Made by a program: the position numbers and the translations under genes
Notes under the pieces: model-generated
What the model was told of the DNA's origin: nothing
The model's input: only the letters and a program-made list of their open reading frames with translations
Database searches by the model: none
Source: Candidatus Nitrosocaldus sp.
Lineage (GTDB): Archaea; Thermoproteota; Nitrososphaeria; Nitrososphaerales; Nitrosocaldaceae
Reading direction: 5' to 3'
Assembly (NCBI GenBank): GCA_025054855.1
Contig: JANWZS010000006.1
Span: 22,297-86,296, forward strand
Length of the DNA: 64,000 nt
Part shown: positions 36,216 to 44,588 of the stretch, in pieces
Layout: every line of letters starts with the position of its first letter
How positions within the stretch are numbered: position 1 is the first letter of the stretch

Positions 36216-36692
36216 TCATCCCATAACCTTCTTCAGTACTCTACCATCAGCATCGATCTCGCCAGCCCTTATCCTGCTCGATGATATCCTCATCCCATCC
36301 TCTGCCATCACAAGATCTATAGCGATAACATGCAGTGGCTTCATCCCATTTGCCTCCCTTACCTCATTCAGCCTCCTGCACTTATGCTCGGTCTCCCTGC
36401 TCACGACTATGGCCTCTATACTTGGATCGGTTACTGTTGGCCCTAACTCATCATCAAGCATGACCAACGTAAACCCCCTTGATGGGTACCTGCTACTCAA
36501 GAATCGTGAGAGGTTACTGGCCCTTGTACTGTAACCGTTGAGTATCCTCTTCCCCAGCTTCGCTACCAGAGCATCGCTGGTCACACCGACTACTACATGC
36601 TCACCAACCTCGAATGCCTTATCTAGTAACGCTACATGCCCCCTATGCAGTATATCGAACGTGCCTCCCACAGCAACCCTCCTATACCTCAT
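36216..36692 (-). CDS. coaD: Archaeal phosphopantetheine adenylyltransferase
   Basis: 158 residues. It transfers AMP to 4'-phosphopantetheine in coenzyme A synthesis. It has the nucleotidyltransferase motif GGTFDILHRGHVALL at the N-terminus and the ISSSRIR motif near residue 140, both typical of the archaeal (eukaryotic-like) PPAT family. It converges on trpS and starts 62 bp from the divergent DUF2024 gene. Confidence 0.9.
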   Translation of the reverse strand: MRYRRVAVGGTFDILHRGHVALLDKAFEVGEHVVVGVTSDALVAKLGKRILNGYSTRASNLSRFLSSRYPSRGFTLVMLDDELGPTVTDPSIEAIVVSRETEHKCRRLNEVREANGMKPLHVIAIDLVMAEDGMRISSSRIRAGEIDADGRVLKKVMG

Positions 36693-36754
36693 CCATATAG
36701 ATTATATACCTTACAATAAAAAGATTTAAATGAGATCGCCAGGGGGATTAGCCT

Positions 36755-37087
36755 ATGGAGGCACAGTTAAAGCCATACGTAGGCAAGGCAAAGAATGTGG
36801 TTGTATACAACACGTATGCAGATGGGAGGAGGATACACTTCGATGTATTCATGCCAACCGAGGCCGAGGATGTAGATGAGGTGCCAGCAGAGTACGATAA
36901 GAAGGCTGTGGAGTATGCCAAGGAGTTCCTGAGGCTCATAGGCAAGCCAGATAAGGATGTGCAGGTGAGCATATGCTACAGATGTCACATAGATAACACT
37001 GACTTTTACACTGGTGAGTTGTGGCAGTTACCAGGCAAGGATGTCTATATATGGCCGATGGAGGGCTGTCCGAAGCCTCAACAGTAA
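36755..37087 (+). CDS. DUF2024 family protein
   Basis: 110 residues. It matches the DUF2024 pattern: N-terminal VVYNTYADGRRIHFDVFMPT, then a helix with AVEYAKEFLRLIGKPDKDV, a CYRCH knuckle and a closing YIWPMEGCP. Function unknown. The CYRC pair and later Cys could bind a metal. A TATA-like ATTTAAAT is about 28 bp before the ATG. Confidence 0.85.
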   Translation: MEAQLKPYVGKAKNVVVYNTYADGRRIHFDVFMPTEAEDVDEVPAEYDKKAVEYAKEFLRLIGKPDKDVQVSICYRCHIDNTDFYTGELWQLPGKDVYIWPMEGCPKPQQ

Positions 37088-37183
37088 CAATTTTTATTTG
37101 TATACCATAACTGCTGTTTCATAACGTCTGTTATATAATTAACATTACAAAATATTTATTTACTTACCTGCCATACAGCTCGT

Positions 37184-38179
37184 ATGCTGAACGGGGTGCA
37201 CATGCTTGGCAAGGTTGCAGACCTTCCATCCCAACTACTCCAATCACTCTCCCTCAAGGATAGCATACCAGCGTTCGATGGTGTTGAGGATGTAGTGGTT
37301 ATAGGCATGGGTGGCTCTGGTATAGTTGGGGACTTTATAAGTACGGTTGTGAGGGATCGTTATGTTCACGTAGTGAAGAGCAGTGATATGCCTAGGGTAG
37401 ATGCTAGCACGATGGTTATAGCGATAACATACTCTGGGAGCACGAGGGAGACCCTCGCTGCTGTGAGGAAGGCCAGGGAGTATACGGAGAAGGTGGTCAT
37501 GATAACATCGAGCAGGGAGATCGAGGGTCTGTGCAGTGAACTGGGGATAGGGTATGTCAGGGTTGTGAACAATACCTACAGTAGGGCATCCCTCGGGTAC
37601 ATGCTCGCACCAGCACTGCTGGTACTTGAGAACTCGAGGATACTGAGCAGTGCGTGCAAGGATATAAAGGAGGCGAGTGATCTGCTCTCTACTATAGCAG
37701 GTGACGGGATGAGGTTGGATATGCTCAAGGTACGCCTGCTCGGGCGATCTCTGGTAGTTGTGTATGGCGATGAGTTCACTAGAGCAGCAGCGATAAGGTG
37801 GAAGCAGATGCTCAATGAGAATGCGAAGTTACAGTGCTACTACGATATATACCCAGAGTTACTTCACAATGAGATAGAGGTATGGCATGGGCAGAGCAGT
37901 CATGAGGATACCGCTCTGGTAATTCTGAGGGATGATGCGTACGAGAGGGAACAGGAAGAGAACGGTTACGACCTATACGCTGCAATAAATAAGAGCAAGA
38001 GGCTCCTGAGCAGTAAGGGCATGAATATCATAGAACTCTGGAGCGTTGGTAGGTCCCCTCTAACAAGACTGCTCTCGCTCAGTTACATAGGTGATCTGCT
38101 GAGTGTCCATCTGGCATATGCTAGGGGTGTTGATCCTACAAGGATACCTAACATAGACTACATCAAGAAGGGTGTCTAG
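37184..38179 (+). CDS. Bifunctional phosphoglucose/phosphomannose isomerase
   Basis: 331-residue SIS-domain isomerase. It interconverts fructose-6-phosphate with glucose-6-phosphate and mannose-6-phosphate. The first SIS motif is VVIGMGGSGIVGDFI and the phosphate loop is ITYSGSTRETLA. The archaeal PGI/PMI signatures NENAK and HNEIEVWHG are both present. A TATA-like AATATTTATT is about 29 bp before the start. It is 1 bp from a sugar nucleotidyltransferase, which suggests supply of activated hexoses. Confidence 0.9.
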   Translation: MLNGVHMLGKVADLPSQLLQSLSLKDSIPAFDGVEDVVVIGMGGSGIVGDFISTVVRDRYVHVVKSSDMPRVDASTMVIAITYSGSTRETLAAVRKAREYTEKVVMITSSREIEGLCSELGIGYVRVVNNTYSRASLGYMLAPALLVLENSRILSSACKDIKEASDLLSTIAGDGMRLDMLKVRLLGRSLVVVYGDEFTRAAAIRWKQMLNENAKLQCYYDIYPELLHNEIEVWHGQSSHEDTALVILRDDAYEREQEENGYDLYAAINKSKRLLSSKGMNIIELWSVGRSPLTRLLSLSYIGDLLSVHLAYARGVDPTRIPNIDYIKKGV

Positions 38180-38180
38180 C

Positions 38181-38957
38181 ATGATAGATGGTAGTAGTAG
38201 TAGGGATATGCAGATAGCGCTCCTTGCTGGTGGCATGGGCAAGAGGCTTGGTATAGATGCGCCAAAGTGCCTACTCAAGATAGGCAACTCTACCCTGCTA
38301 GATATATGCGTGGAGAGGTTGATCAAGGATGGGTTCAGGGAGAAGGATTTCATCATGCTGCTAGGTTACAAGCATGAGATGGTTAGAGAGCATGTGATGG
38401 ATGGTGCGAGGTATGGGATAAGGATGAGGTACTCAGTAGACCCAGATAACAACATAGGCTGGGGCAAGGGGAAGGCATTCAAGCATGCACTGCTCAACCA
38501 TACGATAGATAGTAGTAAGAGGACCCTCGTTACATTCCCTGATGATATACTGCTGGAGGATGGTGTATATGCCAGGTTCATGCAGGATCACATTGAGGCT
38601 GTTAGCAGGCATGGTGTATATGCATCGATAGCACTGGTTGATAAGGTTGAGTACCCGTATGGTACAGCAGAGCTCGATGCTAACAACAACATAACCAGAT
38701 TCGTGGAGAAGCCTATGCTGAACATACCAACGTCCATAGGCCTTTACGCATTCGAGCCTGAGGTCTACACCATAATAGATGAGCATGTTGATATGAGTAG
38801 TCCAAAGGCCATAGAGCTGGAGTCGGTTATCTTCCCCATACTTGCAGGGAGGGGGCTGCTGCATGGTTTCCTGATCGACCACAGGTCATGGCTGCCCATA
38901 AATACGCTAAAGGAGTACGAGAAGGCAATAAAGGCACTTGTTAACCGAATCAAGTAA
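38181..38957 (+). CDS. Sugar-1-phosphate nucleotidyltransferase
   Basis: 258 residues of the nucleotidyltransferase (RmlA/GMP pyrophosphorylase-like) fold. The signature is ALLAGGMGKRLGIDAPKCLL with the catalytic lysine in the PK motif. Metal-binding aspartates are in TFPDDILLEDG, and VEKPMLNIPTSIGLYAF is typical. It makes an NDP-sugar from a hexose-1-phosphate; which one cannot be read. I chose the ATG two bases after the isomerase stop. Upstream GTG codons overlap that gene. The pair may feed the glycan island at 49.6-61.5 kb. Confidence 0.87.
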   Translation: MIDGSSSRDMQIALLAGGMGKRLGIDAPKCLLKIGNSTLLDICVERLIKDGFREKDFIMLLGYKHEMVREHVMDGARYGIRMRYSVDPDNNIGWGKGKAFKHALLNHTIDSSKRTLVTFPDDILLEDGVYARFMQDHIEAVSRHGVYASIALVDKVEYPYGTAELDANNNITRFVEKPMLNIPTSIGLYAFEPEVYTIIDEHVDMSSPKAIELESVIFPILAGRGLLHGFLIDHRSWLPINTLKEYEKAIKALVNRIK

Positions 38958-39016
38958 TATGGTAATAATGTAAAAACTTATCCAAAAACGGTGATCAAAT
39001 AACTATATACTTTGAG

Positions 39017-39026
39017 TTACATGTAA
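39017..39026. promoter_or_regulatory. Palindrome upstream of the winged-helix gene
   Basis: TTACATGTAA is a perfect 10-bp palindrome. It lies about 20 bp before a TATA-like TATATAACTT (39041-39050), which is itself about 25 bp before the ATG at 39071. Its place suits an operator, perhaps for autoregulation. Confidence 0.35.
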
Positions 39027-39070
39027 TCAATCACATAAAATATATAACTTAATACTGCGATAGAGCCCTC

Positions 39071-39328
39071 ATGAGCGTTGCCACACACGAGACAAAGAGA
39101 GACAAGCTGGATATACTGCTCAGGATAGTAGAGGTCACAGCAACTCCTGCGAAGAAGACCCATATACTGTACAAGGCTAACCTTAACTTCTACCAGCTCA
39201 ACAGATACATAGACGAGCTCATAAACCTTGGTTTTATAAAGGAGATGGAGGTACCATTCAAGGGCTACGTAGCTACGGAGAAGGGTAAGCAGTTCCTTAC
39301 TATGATGAGGAATAACATCAGGCCCTGA
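39071..39328 (+). CDS. Winged-helix DNA-binding protein (HTH_45/SSO10a-like)
   Basis: 85 residues. It follows the archaeal winged-helix pattern: DILLRIVEVTATPAKKTHILYKANL, then NFYQLNRYIDELINLGFI and a wing with YVATEKGKQFLTMM. These small proteins are regulators or chromatin proteins and often form dimers. The leaderless promoter and upstream palindrome suggest self-control. Confidence 0.82.
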   Translation: MSVATHETKRDKLDILLRIVEVTATPAKKTHILYKANLNFYQLNRYIDELINLGFIKEMEVPFKGYVATEKGKQFLTMMRNNIRP

Positions 39329-39522
39329 TATATTTATAATTCTGGTGATGCGATAAGGCTAATAATCAGCTGCTGTTGCCGTATTAAGCTCATATTATTT
39401 AATATATCATTTATCCCTTTTATTCTAGGGTCTTTTATAACATAACCATAAATAATAACCTGAGTTCAACATAATGTGGGTATAGTATACCTTATTAGAT
39501 ACTATCTCGTTTTTTCCCCTAA

Positions 39523-40425
39523 ATGGGAGATAAAATACCCATAATATACCGACATAGTTGGAACAACCAACAATTCACCAATTATCTCAAATGCCTCCTG
39601 TACTACATGAAGCAGAGGTCACAGGTGTACATATTCGTGGCATCTGCGCTACTATCCCTTGCAGTAGCATCCAGAGGGATGGTAGAACCCATACTGGCCA
39701 TCAAACTTGCTTCTGGCACATATATGATAAGCCTTGCAACCTATGCCTATAACGATGTCACCGATACCATAGCGGATAGGGTGAACAAGGTCGATAGAGT
39801 CCTCGCAAGGGGCAGGATGGATGGTAAGACCGTAGAGAGGCTCTCTATTGCGCTCTTCTCTACAGGCATGATCCTCCTGGTGCACATAAACGTGTATACT
39901 GCAATCATAGCACTCCTCTGCACAGCACTGGCAGTGGTTTACTCCCATCCCAAGACAAACCTGAAGGATAGGTTCCCATACAAGACCATAGTGAACGCAT
40001 CTGGTGCAGGGCTTGCAGCGCTTATAGGCGGGTTCGCTGTGGGTGATATTAGTAGTGTTATGGTACTGGCGATAGTATCATTCCTCTTCCTCTTCATACT
40101 CGCCCCACTTGGGGATATACAGGACTACCATGGGGACAGGGTTGCAGGTAAGCGTACATTCCCTGTAGTGCTTGGAATAAATGCGACTATGGCCATGATG
40201 CTCCCTATACCATCCATAGTGACGCTCATGCTCTGGATCAGCATGAGCATCAACATGCTCAGCATGGTAATAACAAGCATCGCAAATGTAGTAAGCACTA
40301 CTATCATACTTGTGGTGTATAAGAAGGTGCATGATAGGGCAGTTGTACGCATATCCAGGCATATACTGAGGCTGATGTACGTGATGAACCAAGTATCCAT
40401 CATGCTGAGTTCCAAGACTTGGTAG
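39523..40425 (+). CDS. UbiA-family prenyltransferase
   Basis: 300-residue membrane enzyme with 7-9 helices. Both aspartate-rich motifs are present: YNDVTDTIADRVNKVDR near residue 75 and LGDIQDYHGDRVAGKRT near residue 195. It transfers a prenyl group from a polyprenyl diphosphate. In archaea the common choice is digeranylgeranylglyceryl phosphate synthase for membrane lipids, with quinone or heme prenylation as alternatives. A downstream start (MKQRSQVY) is possible. Confidence 0.8.
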   Translation: MGDKIPIIYRHSWNNQQFTNYLKCLLYYMKQRSQVYIFVASALLSLAVASRGMVEPILAIKLASGTYMISLATYAYNDVTDTIADRVNKVDRVLARGRMDGKTVERLSIALFSTGMILLVHINVYTAIIALLCTALAVVYSHPKTNLKDRFPYKTIVNASGAGLAALIGGFAVGDISSVMVLAIVSFLFLFILAPLGDIQDYHGDRVAGKRTFPVVLGINATMAMMLPIPSIVTLMLWISMSINMLSMVITSIANVVSTTIILVVYKKVHDRAVVRISRHILRLMYVMNQVSIMLSSKTW

Positions 40426-40498
40426 AGGTGTAGGATGAGGGAGGAAGAGAGGCGGCACAGCATCACTGCTACCATTATTTTTTATTCGTCAGATTGCA

Positions 40499-41857
40499 AT
40501 GACATCGTTTATATTTGATGAGCATGGAGTCTATACGATGGTAACCCAGATGAGTTATGCTAAGAGGGGTGTTGCTACAGATGAGATGAGGCGTGTAGCA
40601 GAGAGCGAGCAGGTCAGCCTCGATCTCATACTTAGGGGTGTTGCAAATGGCTCTATAATAATACCAAGGAACGTTGCGAGGAAGCAGGATCTTGCAAAGT
40701 TGGTTGGTATAGGAAGGGGCCTGAGCACCAAGGTCAACGTGAACATAGGTACATCGACGCTGAGGGTTAACCTACAGGAGGAGGTGGAGAAGGCTAGGAT
40801 AGCGGTCAAGTATGGCGCAGATACCATAATGGATCTGAGTGATGCTGGGGATCTGCCAGCGATAAGGAGGAGGCTCATGGATGAGGCCAGGATACAGTTC
40901 GGATATGTGCCAGTGTACCAAGCATACGCTGAGGCTGTGCAGAGGCACAAGAACCCATTGGAGATGGATGAGGATGACTTTCTCGATGCGTTCGAGCAGT
41001 GTGCAAAGGATGGTGTAGATTACACTACCATACATGTTGGGCTCACGAGGGAGCTTGCAGATAGACTCCTCAAGGTGAAGAGGCATGCTGGTATAGTGAG
41101 CAAGGGGGGGACCATAACTGCAGCATGGATGCTCAAGTACGGTAAGGAGAACCCATACTATGAGCACTTCGATTACCTGTGCGAGATAGCAAGGGAGTAC
41201 GATGTCACGTTCAGCCTTGGCGATGCTCTACGCCCTGGCTCCATACTGGATTCGCACGATGAACTACAGGTTGCAGAGATGATAAACGTTGCTAGGCTGG
41301 CGAAGAGGGCGTATGCTATGGATGTGCAGGTGATGATAGAGGGCCCAGGGCATGTACCACTGAACGAGGTTGCAGCAAACGTCAGGCTTGCTAAATCGTT
41401 GATAGGCGATGTACCGTACTATGTGCTTGGCCCGTTGGTGACCGATGTGGCAGCAGGGTACGATCATATAGCGAGTGCTATAGGTGCTGCTATAGCAGCG
41501 AGCGAGGGTGCGGATCTGCTCTGCTACCTTACACCATCGGAGCACCTTGGGCTCCCAACACCTGAGGAGGTGAAGGAGGGGCTTATAGCGTACAGGATAG
41601 CAGCACATGCTGGGGATATAGTGAAGATAAGGGATAGAGCGATAAGGTGGGATGCCGAGATGACCAGAGCAAGGAGGACGCTCGATTGGGCAAAGCAGAT
41701 CTCACTTGCGATAGACCCTGAGGAGGCAGGTAGAATACACAACAGGGATGGGCAGTTGCAGGGCAACAACGTGCCATGCACCATGTGCGGTTCTGCATGC
41801 GTGTACATAATGCTGCCACAGCAGCGCAAGTACGAGGTGGAAGAGGCACAAGGGTAG
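40499..41857 (+). CDS. thiC: Phosphomethylpyrimidine synthase ThiC
   Basis: Radical SAM enzyme converting aminoimidazole ribotide to the thiamine pyrimidine. 452 residues. Family motifs include NVNIGTS, KYGADTIMDLSDAGDL, TTIHVGLT, SKGGTITAAWML, FSLGDALRPGSILDSHD, MIEGPGHVPL and PLVTDVAAGYDHI. The cluster motif near the end is PCTMCGSACVYIMLP, that is CxxCxxxC, one residue shorter than the bacterial CxxCxxxxC. Related archaeal proteins seem to begin near MVTQMSYAKRG, so ATG 40538 or 40550 may be the true start instead of 40499. No TPP riboswitch was seen upstream. Confidence 0.95.
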   Translation: MTSFIFDEHGVYTMVTQMSYAKRGVATDEMRRVAESEQVSLDLILRGVANGSIIIPRNVARKQDLAKLVGIGRGLSTKVNVNIGTSTLRVNLQEEVEKARIAVKYGADTIMDLSDAGDLPAIRRRLMDEARIQFGYVPVYQAYAEAVQRHKNPLEMDEDDFLDAFEQCAKDGVDYTTIHVGLTRELADRLLKVKRHAGIVSKGGTITAAWMLKYGKENPYYEHFDYLCEIAREYDVTFSLGDALRPGSILDSHDELQVAEMINVARLAKRAYAMDVQVMIEGPGHVPLNEVAANVRLAKSLIGDVPYYVLGPLVTDVAAGYDHIASAIGAAIAASEGADLLCYLTPSEHLGLPTPEEVKEGLIAYRIAAHAGDIVKIRDRAIRWDAEMTRARRTLDWAKQISLAIDPEEAGRIHNRDGQLQGNNVPCTMCGSACVYIMLPQQRKYEVEEAQG

Positions 41858-41865
41858 ATCGGAAG

Positions 41866-41882
41866 AACTGATGAGATCAGTT
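41866..41882. other. Perfect 7-bp hairpin just after thiC
   Basis: AACTGAT-GAG-ATCAGTT begins 9 bp past the thiC stop. It may stabilise the 3' end or help termination. No long T-run follows directly. Confidence 0.4.
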
Positions 41883-41969
41883 GTATATACAGATGAGGTA
41901 ATCAGACCATGATGTATGCTACATGCAGGGGATATTGAGCAATAAATGGTCTGCACCATTACACATCTT

Positions 41970-41998
41970 CTGAATACATGTTCAGTAGTGGTATTCAG
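41970..41998. other. 8-bp inverted repeat between convergent genes
   Basis: CTGAATAC (41970-41977) pairs with GTATTCAG (41991-41998). It lies between thiC and the minus-strand gene ending at 42034, so it could serve 3'-end formation for either. Confidence 0.4.
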
Positions 41999-42033
41999 CC
42001 AGTGTTGCTGCCTAAGCTGACATAACCGTTGGC

Positions 42034-42549
42034 TTACTCATCGCTCCTCTCATTGCTTATAGCATCGGCTATCTCCTGTGCTGAGAGGCCCTTGTTTATC
42101 ATCGCAAGTATCTCGTGACGCCTTGTAGCCCATACGCTTGGCCCTATACCCCTCTCGCTCAGTATGCTCAATACCATCTCATACTTCTGCATCTGCTCCT
42201 GGCTAAGGAGCAGTTCATTGCCTGCCATGATCTCTGGCTTTATTATATCGAGGTATATCTTATCCCCCACCTTTATGCCCGACTCCTCGTACTCCCTTAT
42301 GCTCAACTTCAGCGTGGTTGTGAAGCCTCCCATCAGCTGGCTTGCTATCATCCTGTTGAGGTTCTTCATGAGGTCCTCGAACGATGTGAAGTTGCTCACT
42401 ACTTGCATACCGACTGGGCTCTGACCCTTCTCCTTGATATCCCTAGGCTCTGCAAGTGACACGAACACGTAAGGACTGCCATCTGGCGCCGCATCTATCC
42501 TCACCACTATATACTCCTTCCTCATGCCATTGATAGTAACATCAACCAA
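42034..42549 (-). CDS. Conserved hypothetical protein
   Basis: 171 residues, soluble. The first two thirds read as beta-rich (YIVVRIDAAPDGSPYVFVSL, TTLKLSIREYEESGIKVGDKIYLDI in two parts). The end is a small helical domain with YEMVLSILSERGI and INKGLSAQEIADAISN, which resembles a UBA- or SAP-like or helix-turn-helix unit. I do not recognise the family. It is followed upstream by another hypothetical on the same strand. Confidence 0.68.
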   Translation of the reverse strand: MVDVTINGMRKEYIVVRIDAAPDGSPYVFVSLAEPRDIKEKGQSPVGMQVVSNFTSFEDLMKNLNRMIASQLMGGFTTTLKLSIREYEESGIKVGDKIYLDIIKPEIMAGNELLLSQEQMQKYEMVLSILSERGIGPSVWATRRHEILAMINKGLSAQEIADAISNERSDE

Positions 42550-42563
42550 TTATAATGTTTATG

Positions 42564-42587
42564 GATTGATTGATTGATTGATTGATA
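42564..42587. repeat. GATT tetranucleotide repeat
   Basis: Five to six GATT units in a row lie in the 41-bp spacer between two minus-strand hypothetical genes, about 15-38 bp upstream of the start at 42549. Copy-number change here could alter promoter or leader spacing. Confidence 0.8.
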
Positions 42588-42590
42588 GGC

Positions 42591-43061
42591 TCAGATGAGG
42601 CCCTTCTCAGCGAGCATATCCAGTATCTTGGATACGGCATCGAGCACATCCTTCTTGAAGAGCCTCACCTCTCTACCGAATCTGACCATCAGGAGTACTG
42701 CAAGCATATCGTAGTCCGTATGCGACCTCCTAACCCATGCACCCTGTATAAGATGGTCTGAGCCTTGTGCAGTTATGACTTCCCTCCACAGCTTAATCCT
42801 TGCGAGTGCATCCTCTACACCAGCGATGACCTCATCTATGCTGTAATCTGCATCATCCCTTATGTTGAACTTCACCATGGGCACGTAGAGTAGGCCAGAG
42901 GTTATGGTATCACCATGCCTAAGCATCCTCTCTATTATCTCATACTCCCTCTCCTTCGGCTCCACCTGACCATAGTCTGGCTGGAAGTATGCTGCAAGGT
43001 TACTTGCATCATCATATATCTTGAAGTAGTACTCCTCCTGCTCTATGCTCCATCTCCTCAT
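42591..43061 (-). CDS. Conserved hypothetical protein, paralogue of the gene at 5306-5740
   Basis: 156 residues. It shares the YYFKIYDDASNLAAYFQPDYG opening (compare YYIYDEHRNTIGYFVPDYG at 5306; both pieces given only in part of the protein), the central strand and the closing helix. It adds a stretch with HLIQGAWVRRSHTDYDMLAVL. Function unknown. No membrane or metal motif is visible. Confidence 0.7.
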   Translation of the reverse strand: MRRWSIEQEEYYFKIYDDASNLAAYFQPDYGQVEPKEREYEIIERMLRHGDTITSGLLYVPMVKFNIRDDADYSIDEVIAGVEDALARIKLWREVITAQGSDHLIQGAWVRRSHTDYDMLAVLLMVRFGREVRLFKKDVLDAVSKILDMLAEKGLI

Positions 43062-43124
43062 CTCTTTATGCTATAAGAGGGTACTTTATAAAGGCTGACG
43101 AAATAAGGTAGAGGTTCTGCCCAT

Positions 43125-44399
43125 CTACAGGGCCTTGAACTGCTCCGTCCACCTCAGATACGCCTTCACCATCTCCTGGCTCACGCTGGGCTTCCTGTTC
43201 TTGAGTATCTCCTTAAAGTCGTTCATACCTATGCTCCTTGTCTTGGCATCCCCGTCGAACGCCTTGCCGCTCTCAAAGAGTTCGTTGACTACCTTCAACT
43301 GCACTCCCTGGCATATATCCCTTATATCGCTTGCAGAGTACCCCTCTGTTATCTTTGCCAGGTCCTCAAGCCTCATCGATGGGTCTATGTTGAGCTGTGC
43401 AGTGTACGATCTGAACATCTGTAGCCTTGCGTTGTAGTCTGGAAGCCCTACGTATATCCTCTTCTGGAACCTCCTCAGGAATGGCCAGTCGAGACTCCAG
43501 GGCTTGTTCGTTGCGCCTATGACGTAGATGGGTGACCTGCCAGACTTGCTCGTCACACCATCCATCTCTGTGAGGAACTGGTTCTTGACCCTAACCTCTC
43601 CCCCTATCTCATTGCTCCTTGTACCTAGCAGAGAGTCCACCTCATCTATGAAGAGTATCACTGGTACATTCTCCTTGCTCACCAATCTCCTTGCCATGGA
43701 GAATAACTTCGCTACGTTCTTCTCAGCCTCCCCAAGCCACTTGCTCATCATTGATGCTGCATCCACATTTATGAAGTAGCCCTCTATCTCGCTTGCTGTT
43801 GCTGCTGCTAAGAGGGTCTTGCCGTTGCCTGGAGGCCCATAGAGCAGTATGCCCTTTGGCCAGCCCAGAGGGAAGAGGTCTGGCCTCTGCGTTGGGTATA
43901 TTATGCTCTCCCTCAAGGCCCTCTTCGCATCCTCAAGCCCTATAACCTCATCCCACTTCACGTTCGGCTTATCCTTCAACACTAGATCATCAAAATCAGC
44001 CTTGAGTATCTCAACGTTGGTATCAGCATTGCTACCAAACCCATTGCCATTAGCACTCCTCTCACCAGCACCCTCGTGTCTAACCCTGTTGATGCCTGTG
44101 CCCTGCTGCTCCGTACCCTTGCCGCCATCACCTCTATCCTCATGCATCACGCTCTGCATACCATCCAGCCCTCTAGACTCCTGGAGTGCCTTTATCCTGT
44201 TCTGGTATGCTTTTGCCCTCTCAACGTATATCTTGTTCAACTTGTAATCGGGGTAGAGGTGCACCAGCTTCAAGAGTGCATCCACAGCCTTCTGATAGTG
44301 CAGTATGGCATGTGGCTTCGCCCCTTGTGAGTCCAGCTTGATAGCCTCTGCAGCATGCTTACTTGCAATATTCTCCAACTCTTGGGGTGCCAGAGTCAA
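43125..44399 (-). CDS. cdvC: CdvC, Vps4-like AAA ATPase of archaeal cell division
   Basis: 424 residues. The N-terminal 75 residues form an MIT domain (AAEAIKLDSQGAKPHAILHY, then YQNRIKAL) that binds CdvB tails. A Gln/Gly-rich linker follows, then the AAA core. Walker A is YGPPGNGKTLLAA near residue 190 and Walker B is ILFIDEVDSLLGTR near 255. Next come FLTEMDG, VIGATNKPWSLDWPFLRRFQKRI and a Vps4-type C-terminus. It disassembles ESCRT-III-like CdvB polymers at division. I chose the TTG at 44397-44399; AGGTGAG lies about 10 nt upstream. The other two genes of the locus lie upstream on the same strand. Confidence 0.95.
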   Translation of the reverse strand: MTLAPQELENIASKHAAEAIKLDSQGAKPHAILHYQKAVDALLKLVHLYPDYKLNKIYVERAKAYQNRIKALQESRGLDGMQSVMHEDRGDGGKGTEQQGTGINRVRHEGAGERSANGNGFGSNADTNVEILKADFDDLVLKDKPNVKWDEVIGLEDAKRALRESIIYPTQRPDLFPLGWPKGILLYGPPGNGKTLLAAATASEIEGYFINVDAASMMSKWLGEAEKNVAKLFSMARRLVSKENVPVILFIDEVDSLLGTRSNEIGGEVRVKNQFLTEMDGVTSKSGRSPIYVIGATNKPWSLDWPFLRRFQKRIYVGLPDYNARLQMFRSYTAQLNIDPSMRLEDLAKITEGYSASDIRDICQGVQLKVVNELFESGKAFDGDAKTRSIGMNDFKEILKNRKPSVSQEMVKAYLRWTEQFKAL

Positions 44400-44529
44400 T
44401 TAACTCTCACCTGCACTAGAGATAAGGATTTACCTATACCATAGTGTAAAATATAGTAGCAAAATGACTCAATTAATGTTGACAAATGACTGTATAGTGT
44501 GCATGATCGCATACTGATTAGATGCTGCT

Positions 44530-44580
44530 GATCTGATACTGATCTCATACTGATCTGATACTGATCTCATACTGATCTGG
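44530..44580. repeat. 22-bp tandem repeat upstream of cdvC
   Basis: GATCTGATACT and GATCTCATACT alternate twice each (44530-44573), then GATCTGG. Degenerate units extend to about 44505 (GCATACTGATTAGATGCTG). The array lies between the stop of the CdvB-like gene (44589) and the cdvC start (44399), about 130-180 bp upstream of cdvC. Confidence 0.88.
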
Positions 44581-44588
44581 TGCGCCCA

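Noticed and set aside
40426..40498. TPP riboswitch upstream of thiC
   Set aside because: The spacer is only about 70 bp and lacks the CTGAGA and conserved ACC-type core.
44530..44580. CRISPR array
   Set aside because: The repeat units are contiguous 11/22 bp with no spacers, and no cas gene is near.
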